A stretch of 59,027 nt of DNA from Prorocentrum cordatum (taxonomy: Eukaryota; Sar; Dinophyceae; Prorocentrales; Prorocentraceae), in contig CAUYUJ010001409.1 in assembly GCA_963575745.1 (NCBI GenBank), positions 42,501-101,527 on the forward strand, written 5' to 3'. Made by a program: the position numbers and the translations under genes. Below the pieces are notes generated by a model. That model was not told the DNA's origin. It made no database searches and saw only the letters and a program-made list of their open reading frames with translations. Positions 1-10,399 of the stretch are shown in pieces. Within the stretch, counting starts at the first letter, position 1, and every line of letters starts with the position of its first letter.

Positions 1-112
1 AAAGTTGGCGGTGGGTCTGATGAGTTGCACCTCGACCGCAGTCTCCCCCCCGCGTGCCAACTTTGAGTTTGGGGGGCAAGGGGGGTGTTCACTAATTGTT
101 TCCCTCCACCGT

Positions 113-275
113 AGGTACGGAAAGAATGGGCACAATGCCCAACAACAAATGCTGCCCCAAACCCACAGCGGCCGCTGCTGGGCAGGCGGCCGTCTGCCTC
201 GCACGGACACAGGCCGCGGCGGCGCGGACAGCGAGTCCTGTTCGAAACGAACCAGATCCGCTCTTGGGCATTGTT
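113..275. repeat. Dispersed foldback element, diverged copy
   Basis: This block is collinear with 40792-40972. Both hold the string GGGCACAATGCCCAACAACA, a central CAGCGGCCGCTGCTGGGCAG, CGAGTCCTGTTC and a closing GGGCATTGT. In the 40.8-kb copy the two ends are inverted repeats; here the right terminus is shorter. It is non-coding, and reading frames through it are incidental. Confidence 0.7.
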
Positions 276-277
276 GA

Positions 278-424
278 AGGGGCCCTGGGACACACAAATA
301 AATACACACAAATAAAAAAAAACCCAATAGTTTCCCCTATGTTCTTGGTTCCTGTCTTCCCCCCCCCACTTCCCACATTTTCCTATAATTTCTGGGGAAT
401 CGAAGATTAATTGTGTCTGTGTGT
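278..424. repeat. Dispersed AT-rich element, copy 1 of 3
   Basis: The block opens with GGGGCCC and ACACACAAATAAATACACAC and ends with TTAATTGTGTCTGTGTG. The same order of motifs recurs at 6844-6988 and 45420-45518. The AT-rich interior stands out against the GC-rich surroundings. It has no coding potential and looks like a short non-autonomous repeat. Confidence 0.7.
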
Positions 425-429
425 TCCCT

Positions 430-569
430 GACCTTCCAGAGAGCTATTTTTTAGCACGGGAGGCCTGAAAACCTAGAAAACGAAACGAAACAGCCTAAAA
501 CCAAGACACAGAATAGCTCTGGGATAGGTTTTTAAGTCGAGTGCTATTTTTTTGCCCTCCTGGAAGGTC
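430..569. repeat. 140-bp foldback element, copy 1
   Basis: It begins GACCTTCCAG and ends CTGGAAGGTC, so the outer 10 bp are perfect inverted repeats. The interior has AGAGAGCTAT and AATAGCTCTGGGAT. A second copy of the same 140-bp length lies at 2716-2855. Identical length and paired termini support a MITE-like element; no target-site duplication is clear. Confidence 0.75.
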
Positions 570-1302
570 AGGGTTTTTCCCCTCATGGATTGTACCCATC
601 CTCTCCGTGCCCATCTCGCTCGTGCAGACCCGGGCTCCGGCGGGCGCCTGGGCTGGCTGCGGCGGCGCCTCGGCCGCGGCGCCTGGGCTGCGCCCCTGGG
701 ACGCCCGCGTGCCTGCCGGCGGGGCGCGCCGGCGGGGAGCCAACAGAGAGAGGCCACCGGTGCACCGCCAGGGCCAGGGCCGCTGTATGGCCCGCCCCGA
801 CGAGATGTCGACGTCTTCGAGGGTGCGAGGTGTCGAAACTTCGGGGATGGACAGACCTGAGGCCCAAGCCTGGCGGGCGCAAGCCTGGAAGATGACGGCC
901 ACGGCGCCCTCTCGAGAACCGAAAACGGACAATTCACTCATCGACGTGTCACTGTTGGGGGTTCTGTCCATCCCCGAAATGTACTGGGAAGGTTTCGCTA
1001 TGTCCAGCCAGTGTCGAGAGTCAGGCGCCCGCCGCCTGGCAGCTGCGCTGCTCGGCGTGGAGAGCAGGCGCGCGAGAGAGGGGGATCGCAACGCAAACTA
1101 GTGATGATGGTATGGCAAAGCTGCGCGCCCCCGAAAACTGGAGGTCTGGGGCTGTGTTTTTTTGTCCCGCCGTTTCGGATGCGGTTCGGTCCTCGGCGTC
1201 TCTCCGGCCTCGGGGCACCTTCCGGCGGCCTCGCCGCGCCTGCGCGCACGCCGTGCACGGCGCGGCCCGAGGCCGCAGCCGATCCCCCCGGGCTTGGGTT
1301 AT
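570..1302. other. GC-rich stretch, no gene recognised
   Basis: No recognisable protein is found. Positions 590-630 resemble 40948-40985, the right flank of the 40.8-kb foldback. Positions about 880-985 are a diverged third copy of the 119-bp repeat at 4233-4471, sharing GCGCCCTCTCGAGAA, CAATTCACT and TCTGTCCA. The remainder is not resolved. Confidence 0.5.
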
Positions 1303-1440
1303 GTCGGGCGTGTCCCCCTACAGGGGGATTTTCGACGAAAACTTAGAAAAAATACCCCAGAGGGAAAAAAAAAATTAAAAAAAACGTCCCCTGACTATTT
1401 TTTACTATTTTTGGACTACTGTTGGGGTATTTTTGTTATT
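1303..1440. repeat. MITE-like element terminus (GTCGGGC family)
   Basis: It starts GTCGGGCGTGTCCCCCTACA with GGGGGATTTTCGAC. The same terminus occurs at 35241-35300, and inverted at the right ends of 32372-32519 and 40610-40734. Only one end is clear here; the interior is AT-rich with TTTTTTACTATTTTTGGACT, similar to the interiors at 32.4 and 40.7 kb. Confidence 0.6.
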
Positions 1441-1647
1441 TTGGCCTGGGGGGCTTAGGCTTGGGGGGGGGGGGACCCGGCCTCTCTCCTGCGCCGCCAC
1501 TGCGCGGCCCTCTGGCCGGCCGGGGGGGCGCGTCCCGGCCGAGGTCTCGAGGCGACGCCGGCCGTGCGAGGGAAGGGCGGCGGCCTCCGGCGCACCCGAG
1601 AGCCGGCGGGGAGGCATCGGAGCAGGGCGACGAGGGAGGGGCCCCTC

Positions 1648-1803
1648 AGGGGGCCGCATGCGAACCCTGCCCCTATACCCCCCACGATTTCGGAGGGGGA
1701 GGGTGGGGTTCACTTCGCTCGCGAGCTCCCGAGCGAAGTGAACCCCACCCTCGCCCTCCGAAATCGTGGGGGGTATAGGGGCAGGGTTCGCATGCGGCCC
1801 CCT
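1648..1803. repeat. Near-perfect 74-bp inverted repeat with 8-nt loop
   Basis: The left arm 1648-1721 and right arm 1730-1803 are reverse complements over 74 bp with one mismatch (GAGGGGGAGGG against GAGGGCGAGGG), separated by 1722-1729. As RNA or single-stranded DNA it would form a very stable hairpin. The outer end GCAGGGTTCGCATGCGGCC is related to a motif in the 41.3-42.3 kb array and at 25457-25475, which points to a repeat family. Confidence 0.92.
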
Positions 1804-2170
1804 ACCCCTGACATTTTTGTCCGTCGGCAGCGCGGCGGGGCAATCCGCTCCAGCGTGGCAGGGCAAAGCGAACTGGCCGGCATGCAGCGGGGGGGGGGAG
1901 GACAGGCAGGGCGGCCGCGCGAGGGGCCCCAGACGCGCCATGCCCAGATTTTGGGAGTGCGAGACGCGGTCCCCGACACTCACGAACCTTCCCCAGGACA
2001 AGCCGCTTCATATCGTGGGTCGGATTTGTTGACGGCCCCGAGAGGCCCGGCGAGGGCCCCCTGGAGGCCGAGAACGCATAAAACACACAGCCATCCACCA
2101 TGCTTTTTTTTACGACGCGCGCATGCCTGGGGAATTGAGCAGGGGCCGACCGTCCCGGCATTCCTATTGG
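1804..2170. other. No gene seen
   Basis: The sequence is GC-rich and contains short open frames only. No recognisable domain, RNA gene or repeat boundary was found. Confidence 0.4.
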
Positions 2171-2410
2171 CCGAACACGGCATGTTCTTAGAAGCCAATT
2201 ATGTTCTAAGAACAAAAACAATGCTCTTAGAACATAAACCCGGTGCTCTAAAACAAAGCAGCCTCTGCCAGAAATGTTCTAAGAACATATCGTGCAGACC
2301 AAAAAAATGTCCTTAGACCATTCTTTGGTAGACCTTGATTTGGTCAACACCCGATGCGCTAAAACAATGCAGCCTCTGCCAGAAATATTCGAAAAATAGA
2401 TCGTGCAGAC
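2171..2410. repeat. Tandem repeat, period about 111 bp, with TTCTAAGAACA palindromes
   Basis: The string GCAGCCTCTGCCAGAAAT occurs at 2258 and 2369, with matching flanks (CTAAAACAA before; TCGTGCAGACCA after), giving a 111-bp period. Short palindromes such as ATGTTCTAAGAACAT are scattered through it. No coding signal is present. Confidence 0.7.
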
Positions 2411-2424
2411 CACAAAATGTATTT

Positions 2425-2673
2425 GGTCGACCAAAAAGGGGGTCCAGCTGGAAGGGGGTGATGCACTAGAGTTGGGGCAATTGTGTCGCAAATGTATTGC
2501 GCCTGAGAATTGTATTGCATTGTATTGCGAACAATGTATTGCACGCGAAAATCCAGCAATACATTTGCGGCCTGGAATATATATTGCACGCCCCGAATCT
2601 AGTGCAGCACCAAATATATTGCACCAAATCTATTGCATCAACCCCTTGTCGCTGGACCCCTTTTGGGTCAACC
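2425..2673. repeat. TIR element with TGTATTGC-rich interior, copy 1
   Basis: The left end (2425-2449) contains GACCAAAAAGGGGGTCCAGC and the right end (2651-2673) contains GCTGGACCCCTTTTGGGTCA, which are inverted repeats of about 23 bp. The interior repeats TGTATTGC and its complement. A second, expanded copy lies at 5291-5747. It is probably a non-autonomous DNA transposon; no transposase is present. Confidence 0.75.
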
Positions 2674-2715
2674 GACTTGAGGGCAAGGATGGCGGCAGCG
2701 GTATACACCTTCCCA

Positions 2716-2855
2716 GACCTGCCAGAGAGCTATGTTTCAACACTGGAGACCTAAAAGCCCAAAAAGCTGGGCGCAACAGCCTAACACCAAGACGTAGAAT
2801 AGCTCTGGGATCGGCTTTTACGTCGGGTGCTATTTCCTAGCCCTCCTGGAAGGTC
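2716..2855. repeat. 140-bp foldback element, copy 2
   Basis: This has the same length and ends as 430-569: it opens GACCTGCCAGAGAGCTAT and closes CCTCCTGGAAGGTC, with AATAGCTCTGGGAT in the interior. The left terminus carries a substitution relative to copy 1. Confidence 0.72.
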
Positions 2856-2866
2856 ACCCTGATGGT

Positions 2867-3050
2867 CCGCTACCGAAAATTTCCGGTAGCGCTCCGCAGA
2901 GATCGGTCGCTACCGAAATACCGAAATGTAGCGCCCAATACCGGTATCAGAGCGTTCTGAAATCCGCTACTTCAACGCCCTCAAACGAAGATCCGGTCGC
3001 TACCGAAATTCGGGGTGCGTCGAAATCGCTACCGAAAATTTCTGGTACCA
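2867..3050. repeat. Dispersed CGCTACCGAAATT motif cluster
   Basis: The motif CGCTACCGAAA occurs several times with irregular spacing, together with the palindromic TACCGAAAATTTCCGGTA. No reading frame spans it convincingly. It looks like a degenerate minisatellite. Confidence 0.55.
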
Positions 3051-3254
3051 GACCATCTGGGCAGGCTTCTCCCCCTCCCAAGGTGCCGGCGGCCACCGGC
3101 GTGCGACGCCCCCGCGGCGCCGCCGGCTCCGCCGGCGCCGCCCACGCCGCGCCCGCGTCCGCGCCGGGCCCGTGGCGCTCCGGCAGCTCCCGCGCGGGGC
3201 CCATGGCGCGGACGCGCGCCGGCGCGCACCCGAAGGGCGCGCAGCTCTGGGGCC

Positions 3255-3395
3255 GCGAGGAGGAGGAGGAGGAGGGAGGGAGGAGGGAGGAGGGAGGAGG
3301 GAGGAGGGAGGAGGGAGGAGGAGGGAGGAGGAGGAGGAGGAGAGGAGGAGGGAGGAGAGGAGGAGGAGGAGGGGAGGAGGAGGAGGCGGAGGAGC
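3255..3395. repeat. (GGA)n microsatellite
   Basis: Imperfect GGA/GGGA purine tract. The long Ser/Pro/Leu or Arg/Glu frames across it are simple-repeat artefacts. Confidence 0.95.
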
Positions 3396-4070
3396 ATAGG
3401 CGATGCATCGGCAACGTCGGCGATGCATCGGCGGCGCTGGTACGGAAGGAATCGGGCTCCACATCGAGGTGCATCCCCGATGCAACGGCGAGGCGGCGCG
3501 ATCCACCGACTCCACCTACGGTAACTAGGCTCGTGTCGTCCCGATTTCGGCGTTGGTCTCTGACATCGCCGGAATCGTTCGACCTCGAACGATCGGCCGT
3601 TTCCGAGACATCAGACCGTTCAACCTCGACCGATTCTGGGTCGCCGGCGGCTTTCAACGCTGAACGCCAGCGGCGGGGCCGCCGCCAGTCGACGCGACAC
3701 GAACTCACCGCTCTCGGACCCTGAGTGGGCCGCGGAAACGGCAGGGCCGTTTCTCCACCGTCTCCGAACAAGTGTCTCCTAAAAATGAAGACGGCCAACA
3801 AACGGCGACCCGATCGGGGATGGACAGAACAGGGCTCGAGTTAAACAGTGCTCTCCGTTTTCGTTTTGTTTCTGTCGTCCCGAGTTCTGTTTTCGTCCCA
3901 CGTTTGCTGCAAAACGAAGTCCAAACGAAGACGGTCCACGAAATTGCCAACACACCGTGTAGCTCGAGCCCTGGGACAGCACCCCCTGTAGTAAAACGTG
4001 GTTCCGTGAATACGAGACCGATGTTGCATCACAGCAGCAATTCGGCCCCTGACTTTCGTCCTGGGTTCGG
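3396..4070. other. No gene recognised
   Basis: Positions 3405-3440 hold a duplicated palindromic GGCGATGCATCGG. Several frames are open but none shows a domain. A short inverted repeat (AGTGAAGTGATG near 4078 against CATCACTTCACT at 4116-4127) follows just downstream. Confidence 0.4.
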
Positions 4071-4232
4071 TTTAGAGTGAAGTGATGAATTTCGGGGTCC
4101 TCACGCGGGAAAAAACATCACTTCACTAATCTGGGGCCCCATGGGGCCTCAGTGGGCCCTGGGGCGCAAAATAAGTGAAGTGATGGTTTTCGGGTCTCGG
4201 AGTGAAGACGACCTCGGGCCTCGGGCCCACAC

Positions 4233-4471
4233 CTGGCGGCCGCACGCCCGGAAAACATGACGGCCGCGGCGCCCTCTCGAGAAGCGCACACGCACAATTT
4301 CACTGGTCGACATGTCAGGGTGGGGGCTCTGTCCACCCCCGACCCGACACGGCCTGGCGGGCGCACGCCCGGAAAACGACGGCCGCGGCGTCCTCTCGAG
4401 AAGCGCACACGCACAATTTCACTGGTCGACATGTCGGGGTGGGGGCTCTGTCCACCCCCGGCCCGACACGG
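4233..4471. repeat. 119-bp tandem duplication
   Basis: Two adjacent copies with a 119-bp period, judged from CCTCTCGAG at 4273 and 4392. They share the stretch with CGCACACGCACAATTTCACT and GGGGGCTCTGTCCACCCCC. A diverged third copy lies at about 880-985. Confidence 0.85.
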
Positions 4472-4639
4472 CAAGAGAAACGGCTCGGGGAATGGAGCCG
4501 CGGAGCCGGAGCCGGAAAGAAAACGGCGCCGGCACCGGCAACAAAACGGCGCCGGGACCAGCAACAGAAGAGGCAATGCGGAACTTGTAAGAAAACAGCC
4601 CTGTCATTTCCAGGGCCCGCTCAGCTCGGACCCCGTAAG

Positions 4640-5243
4640 GGAGGCTTGGAGCCTGCCTGGAGAGCCGTGCCGACCCTCGCTGGTCTCCCCTGGTGAGCGT
4701 TTTTTTATTCGGCGTTTCGACATCTGCCGCCAAGCGGGGGCGAGGGGGGTGTCTGGCTCCAGACCTTTGCTTACTGCGACTGTTCGCAAGCGTGCGGCCT
4801 CTGGGGGAGATCCCACCCGCTCGAAACAGTTGCCAAAAAAACAGCCAAGATCTGCTCCATCGGCGGCGGGGGGTTTGGGGCCCGCCCCCATCGTCAAAAC
4901 AATGCGTAAAAAAAACATCACCTGATGCCCCTGGCGCCTCGACGTTTTGTTCGGGACGGGCGTTCTTGCGCCTGGTCCTTCGGGTCACGGGGCCCCTGCA
5001 GATGTCGATCCAGCTGGGAGACTTTGACGGCAACACAGGGCTCAAGACTCTGGCCGTGCTTTTTCACGATGTTGCCGTTGTTCCACCACAGCAGGGGCTC
5101 GACCACAAGAAACCTTGCACAAGAATCCAAACCCTGAGACCCCAGGACGTCCCCTGATTTTTGGTGTGGGAGCGTCACGCTTCCGTATCAGCAAAGCCAT
5201 CGAGACCCAAGAAACTCAGGGCACCCTGGAGGCGAGCAGGGTG
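4640..5243. repeat. Diverged segmental duplication, copy A
   Basis: Collinear with 5750-6763. Shared blocks in order are GCCTGCCTGGAGAG, the GCGTTTCGACAT block (4711-4930 against 6078-6275), then CCCTGAGACCCCAGGACGTCC with CAGGGCACCCTGGAGGC (5128-5243 against 6656-6763). The last block recurs at 24905-25013. No gene was identified inside it. Confidence 0.65.
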
Positions 5244-5290
5244 CTTCTTGGCATGGGTCTCCGCTGTACTCGGACCCCAGCTGGGACTTG

Positions 5291-5747
5291 GGTGACCCGA
5301 AAGGGGGTCCAGCTGAAAGGAGGGGGTGGCGCGATAGAGTTGGGACAAGTATCCTGCAAATGTATTGCGTCGGAGACTTGTATTGCGTTGTATATCAAGT
5401 ACTGCGTTGCACGCGAAAACCTCCAGCAACACATTTGCGCCCCGGAATGCATTGCACGCCCAAGATGTATTGCAGCCCAACACATCTGTTGCACCAAATC
5501 TATTGTTGTGGATGCCACGACAATGGACACTCTAACAATCCTATCATTGAATTAAAGATGTGTTTAAACTGTGTGGAACATGTTCTAACAATGTTTCGAA
5601 CATGTTGTTCTACATGTTTAAAACATGTCTGACACATGTTTTAGACATCTGGAAAGTATTTGGCAGCGTCCTTCCTCTCCATGAGTCGACTTCAACAAAA
5701 TCCATTGCACCACCCCTCTTGTCGCTGGACCCCCTTTTGGTTCAACC
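5291..5747. repeat. TIR element with TGTATTGC-rich interior, copy 2
   Basis: The left end 5291-5314 (GGTGACCCGAAAGGGGGTCC) and right end 5724-5747 (GCTGGACCCCCTTTTGGTTC) are inverted repeats matching 2425-2673. The interior shares TGTATTGCG and GCACGCGAAAA motifs. About 200 bp of extra sequence (near 5520-5690, with repeated ACATGTTTAAA-like strings) makes it longer than copy 1. Confidence 0.7.
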
Positions 5748-5749
5748 CG

Positions 5750-6763
5750 ATGGGAGGCCTGGAACCTGCCTGGAGAGAGCCGTGCAGGCCCCCGCCTGGC
5801 CTCCCCCCGAGATCCCTGGCCTGCAGATGTCGACCTGGCCAGGGAGAATGGCACCACAAGACGAGGTCCAAGACTCCTCCTCCTCCTCCTCCTCCTCCTC
5901 CTCCTCCCCTCCTCCTCCTCCTCCTCCTCCTCCTCCCTCCTCCTCCTCCTCCTCCTCCTCCTCCTCCTCCTCCTCCCCTCCCTCCTCTCTCCTCCTCCTC
6001 TCTCCTCTCCTCCTCCTCCTCCTCCTCCTCCTCCTCCTCGCGACTTCCTCCTCCCCACACCCTCGTCAGAATCCTCCTCGGCGTTTCGACATTGGGCGGA
6101 ATGGGGGGGCGAAGGGGGGGGAGGGGGTCTGGCTCCGGACCTGCTCAGTGCGACTGTGTGCAGCAGTGCGTCCCATGGGGGAGACTCCGCCTGCTCGGAA
6201 CAGACGCCAAAAAACAGCCAGAACGGGCGGGGTGTGCGAGGGCCCGCGCCAGTCGGCAAAACAAGGAATCAGAGAACGATCACCTCTTTCACGACGTTCC
6301 ACAACGTCGAGTCCCAGGGCTGAAAAAGCACGGCGGGGAATTCTTGACCGAGTTGTCCTCCTCCTCCTCCTCCTCCTCCTCCTCCTCCTCCTCCTCCTCT
6401 TCCTCCTCCTCCTCCTCCTCCTCATCCTCCTCCTCCTCCTCCTCCTCCTCCTCCTCCTCCTGGTCCGACGGCGAGAAGCCGAGGGCGACTGGAACAAGCA
6501 GATCGACGAACCGTCAAAGTTGCATTACTGTTCCAGGGTAGTGCCGGGGCGCCGCGAGGGCGGCCGGCACAAGCGCCACAGGGGCCCACAGCGCGGACCG
6601 ACCTCGGTGCACGCAAGTGGGGGCCCGAGCACAGGAAGCCTTCCAGAAGACACCCAAACCCTGAGACCCCAGGACGTCCGTGGAATTTGGGGCGTGGGAG
6701 CGCCACGATGCCCATAGCACAACGATCGAGACCCGAGAAGCCCAGGGCACCCGTGGAGGCAGG
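5750..6763. repeat. Diverged segmental duplication, copy B, with two (TCC)n tracts
   Basis: Counterpart of 4640-5243, lengthened by (CCT/TCC)n microsatellites at about 5875-6040 and 6355-6465. The long Ser, Pro or Leu frames here are translations of these tracts. Confidence 0.65.
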
Positions 6764-6843
6764 CAGGGGCCTCCGCTGCAGTGGACATGGGCCGAGGCTC
6801 GCACGCGAGGCAGAGGCCACGCTCGCCTCGCGCCCTGACCGAA

Positions 6844-6988
6844 GGGGCCCACAAACACACAAATAAATACACGCAAATAAAAAGATTCCCCATATTTTCC
6901 CTTATTTTCTATGCTTTTGTCTCCCCCCCCACTTCCCATATTTTCCCATACTTCCGTGGGGATCGACGATGAATTGTGTCTGTGTTTC
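6844..6988. repeat. Dispersed AT-rich element, copy 2 of 3
   Basis: Shows GGGGCCC, ACACAAATAAATACACGC, ATTCCCCATATTTTCCC and GAATTGTGTCTGTGTTTC in the same order as 278-424 and 45420-45518. Confidence 0.75.
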
Positions 6989-7071
6989 TTTCCCTCCTGA
7001 CTGACCCTCACCCGCCATGCACCCTGGGCGAGGAGGCGCACTGCCACAAGGAGGGAGCACGACTGTCAGAA

Positions 7072-7265
7072 TAGGGGAACAAAAAATGGCATAAACATAA
7101 AAACTCGGAGGTCCGCGCGGATTTCTCGGATCGGCGCTGGGGCCCCCCGGCGGCGCCTCCGGCGCCGCCCCTGGCGCGCTCCGCGCGCCAGGGAGGGGGG
7201 TCCAGCGCCGATCCGAGAAATCCGACCTCCGAGTTTTTATGTTTATGTCACTTTCTGTTTCCCTA
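7072..7265. repeat. Large imperfect foldback
   Basis: The arms about 7072-7147 and 7190-7265 pair through CATAAACATAAAAACTCGGA, GGATTTCTCGGATCGGCGCT and a CCCCCC/GGGGGG join. The left arm has a 5-nt extra CGCGC-type insertion. The loop has its own smaller GC hairpins (GGCGCC and CTGGCGCGC...). It is probably a MITE-like element. Confidence 0.85.
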
Positions 7266-8090
7266 CAGAAGGCTGCCCTGAATGAGCATCGGCGGTCAAT
7301 GCTCACAGATCGATCGGACCGCTTGTCTGTCGTGACATCGATCCAATCGAACCCCAGCCTCACGAGCGGCGAACGTATCCATATCCATATCCACACCCTC
7401 ACGGTCTGGATTCTGGGACGCCATCCCGTGGATACGCGGTCGCATGGATAAGTTCCGCGCGGGGCATCTGCGAAACGAACGCCCGGTATTCATTGGGTCG
7501 CGGCCCAGGGGCCCAGCCCGCGAGTCCGTGAATATGGATGTGTTTCCATCAGGTAGCCCCAGAAAGGCACATCTGCACGGGCCCGCTGCCATCAGACATG
7601 AAGGCGGGCAACCTGGCAAGAGCAGCGTCGCACTTAAGAAAGCTCGTGACAAAATTCCGCAGCTTGACTTGGCTGCGTCGTCCACCCAGCGAGCCGTCCT
7701 GTTCATACTGGCGTCGAATTGGGAGGCACAAAGGCACCGATACAGCTACTCCACGGACCTCTCCAGAGGCGCCTTATGACTCGAATCCTAGAATCCAGCC
7801 GTGGCGACGAGGGATCCCCAGGTCGAGCAGCGGCATCAGTGTCTGTTCCTCCTCTGACGAAGTGCTCCCCGTCCGCGGAATCCGCAGGGGAGGAGAGCCG
7901 CACATCGGGCTGCTGAGGCCATCGAGCCGATCGATGCCACCCGCAGACACCGGCACTCGTCGTCGAGCCGGCCGGCTCGTGGCTGGCCCCGGCGAAGCGG
8001 CGGATGCCCGCTGCCGGCTGCTCCCCGCGCACGTACAGTGGTCCCCAGGCGCACAGCCAGGCGTGATCGAGCCAGGGCACTCGAAGGGGA
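7266..8090. other. No gene recognised
   Basis: A 111-codon plus-strand frame (7444-7779) and overlapping minus-strand frames exist, but no domain, codon signature or splice context lets me call a gene. Confidence 0.35.
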
Positions 8091-8270
8091 AGGAGGGGAG
8101 GAGGGGAGGAGGGGAGGGAGGGAGGATGGTAAAGGGGGTGGTGGAGGCGGGAGGAGGGAGGGAGGGAGGGAGGGAGGGAGGGAGGGGAGGGGAGGGTGGA
8201 GAGAGGAGTGAGGAGGAAGGGAGAGGAATGACAGAGGAAGGAGGGAGGGGAGGATGTACGGATGGATGGA
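8091..8270. repeat. (GGGA)n purine tract
   Basis: GGAGGGAGGGAGGG-type microsatellite. Similar short tracts follow at 8530-8562 (GA)n and 8818-8862 (GGGA)n, with GC-rich unassigned sequence between them. Confidence 0.95.
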
Positions 8271-8529
8271 CGTCCTCCCAGCAGGGGTGGCATGTTGGGG
8301 CTGCGGGCACCGCCTTTTCCGCGGGGAGCTGCCGGGCGCGGTCCGACAGCAGCGCCTCCGACAGCGGCCCAGGAACGTCGGACCAGGGAGGCGCGGGCAC
8401 ACGCGAAATGGGGCGCGGGGCGGGAGAGGGAGTGCAGGAGGTCATCAGTACCAACATGCCCAACCCCGACTCGAACGCCCTGGCCTCCCAGTGGAGGTGG
8501 GCACGCGACATCCCAGAAGGAAGCGCAGA

Positions 8530-8564
<35 letters not shown>

Positions 8565-9169
8565 GGGATCCTCCTGGGGAGGGGGCGAACGCGACCCTCT
8601 GGCAGAAATCCTCGCCCGATCTCGACTCCACCCCACGCCAACACACGGCGCAGGTGAGAGGCCCCCAGGCAGAGGCAGAGAGGACGAGAGCCCAAGCCCG
8701 ACTGGCTACGAATGCCCGCTCCTCCCTGGATGGAGAGCTCCGAGCCCGACCCGGCGCAGACCCAGCCCTCCCAGCACCCAGCACAGCCCAGCCACGCGAG
8801 GTCTGGGCGGGAGGGGCGGAAAGGGAGGGAGGGAGGGAGGGAGGGAGGGAGGGGGGAGAGAACGATGGACCAGATCGGCGGCGAGGCTGGACTGCAGAAT
8901 GAGCCTCTGGACCGGCGGGGGAGCCAGAGAAGCAACCGATCGAAGCACCCCGGCCCTGCCAGCGGCAGCCGAGCAAAAGGCACCAGGAGACCTCCGGGGA
9001 GCCTCCGAGGGGCTCCGGGGAGCTCCAAAGGCAGGGAGGGAGGGCTGTTAGGAGTGAAGTGGGGCCCCTTTGCCGACGCAGAGGCTGTGGCGCCTCGGCA
9101 GCCTCGGTGGCTCTCGGCTCAGTGCGTCTTGGGCCCGAGGAAGATGTCCTGGCAGCGTCTCCCGCTCCG

Positions 9170-9295
9170 CTCCTCCTCCAACCCCTCCTCCTCTTCCCCC
9201 TCCTCCCCCTCCTCCTCCTCCCTCCTCCTCCTCCTCCTCCTCCCTCCTCTCCTCATCCTCCTTCCTCCCATTCCTCCTCCTCCCGCGGCAGCGCC
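9170..9295. repeat. (TCC)n tract
   Basis: Imperfect CCT/TCC repeat. Confidence 0.95.
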
Positions 9296-9529
9296 GCGGC
9301 GCCTGCCCCGCCGCCGTCGGCGCCCCCGGTCCTTGCGGGCGCGCCTCTGAAGGGAGCCGCGTCTGCACCAGGGGGCCAGGGGCGGTCTCAGACTCCCTGG
9401 TGGAGATGCGGCCTCCTTCCCGAGGCAGCGGTTAGCGCGCGAGGGATGGAAAGCGGGTTGAGGGAGGGACGGGAGAGGGCGGAAGTGGCGGAGGACTGGA
9501 GGGAATGAGGGAGGCGAGAGGGAGGGAGG

Positions 9530-9665
9530 GAGGGGAGGGGATGGGAGGAGGAGGAGGAGGAGGAGGAGGAGGAGGAGGAGAGGAGGGAGGAGGAGGAGGA
9601 GGCGGGGAGGAGGAGGAGGAGGAGGAGGAGGGAGGGAGGGAGGGAGGGAGGGAGGGAGGGGGGAG
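9530..9665. repeat. (GGA)n/(GGGA)n tract
   Basis: Purine microsatellite ending in seven GGGA units. Confidence 0.95.
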
Positions 9666-9784
9666 GACAAGCTAGGTGCGCGCGCGTCATATCTGACGTC
9701 CTACCCCTCCCTCCCATCCCTTACCATGGCGCTGATTCTCTCTATCCGCGGACGCGTGTCGTAGCGGACCTGTGGCTCCGCGCG

Positions 9785-10080
9785 CGCGTGCGTAGTGGGT
9801 GGTGGTGCACGTGCGTGCGTGCGTGCGTGTGTGCGTGGTTGTCGTGGTGGTGGTGGTGGTGGTGGTGGTGGTGGTGGTGGTGGTTGGTGGTGGTGGTGGT
9901 GGTGGGATGTGCTGGTCTGGTGGTGGTTGTGCTGGTGTGTGCTGGTGGTGTGGTGCTGGTGCTGGTGCTGTGGTGGTGGTGGTGGTGGTGGTGGTGGTGG
10001 TGGTGGTGGTGGTGGTGGTGGTGGTGGTGGTGGTGGTGTGTGTGTGTGCGTGGTGTGTGTGTGTGCGTGTGTGCGCGTGT
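9785..10080. repeat. (TGG)n microsatellite
   Basis: GTG/TGG repeats with TG dinucleotide ends. Poly-Trp, poly-Gly, poly-Val and poly-His frames are artefacts. Confidence 0.95.
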
Positions 10081-10095
10081 GCTGTGGCATGGCAC

Positions 10096-10275
10096 GGGAA
10101 ATGACGCCAGCGCTGCAGCGGGAGCACGAGTCGAAACGGGCGGAAGCGCGGAAATGAGGCCAGCGCTGCAGCGGGAGCACGATTCGGAACGAGCGGAAGC
10201 ACGGAAATGAGGCCAGCGCTGCAGCGGGAGCACGATTCGGAACGAGCAGAAAATGAGGCCGGCGCCTCAGCGAGA
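10096..10275. repeat. 53-bp tandem repeat, about 3.3 copies
   Basis: The string CAGCGCTGCAGCGGGAGCAC starts at 10108, 10161 and 10214, giving an exact 53-bp period, followed by a diverged partial copy. Because 53 is not a multiple of 3, it is not a protein repeat. Confidence 0.9.
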
Positions 10276-10399
10276 GCAGCATTTTGAAAAAAATGCAGGC
10301 GAAAACCCAAACTCCCAGGAATCCTGTGTGTTAAAAAATACGCGGGGGGGGGTCTACTACTCCCAGCAACGCCATCAGGGGAAGAGGGGGAGTAGTATT

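Noticed and set aside
5875-6465. Ser/Leu/Pro-rich proteins
   Set aside because: Translations of (TCC)n tracts within a duplicated non-coding block.
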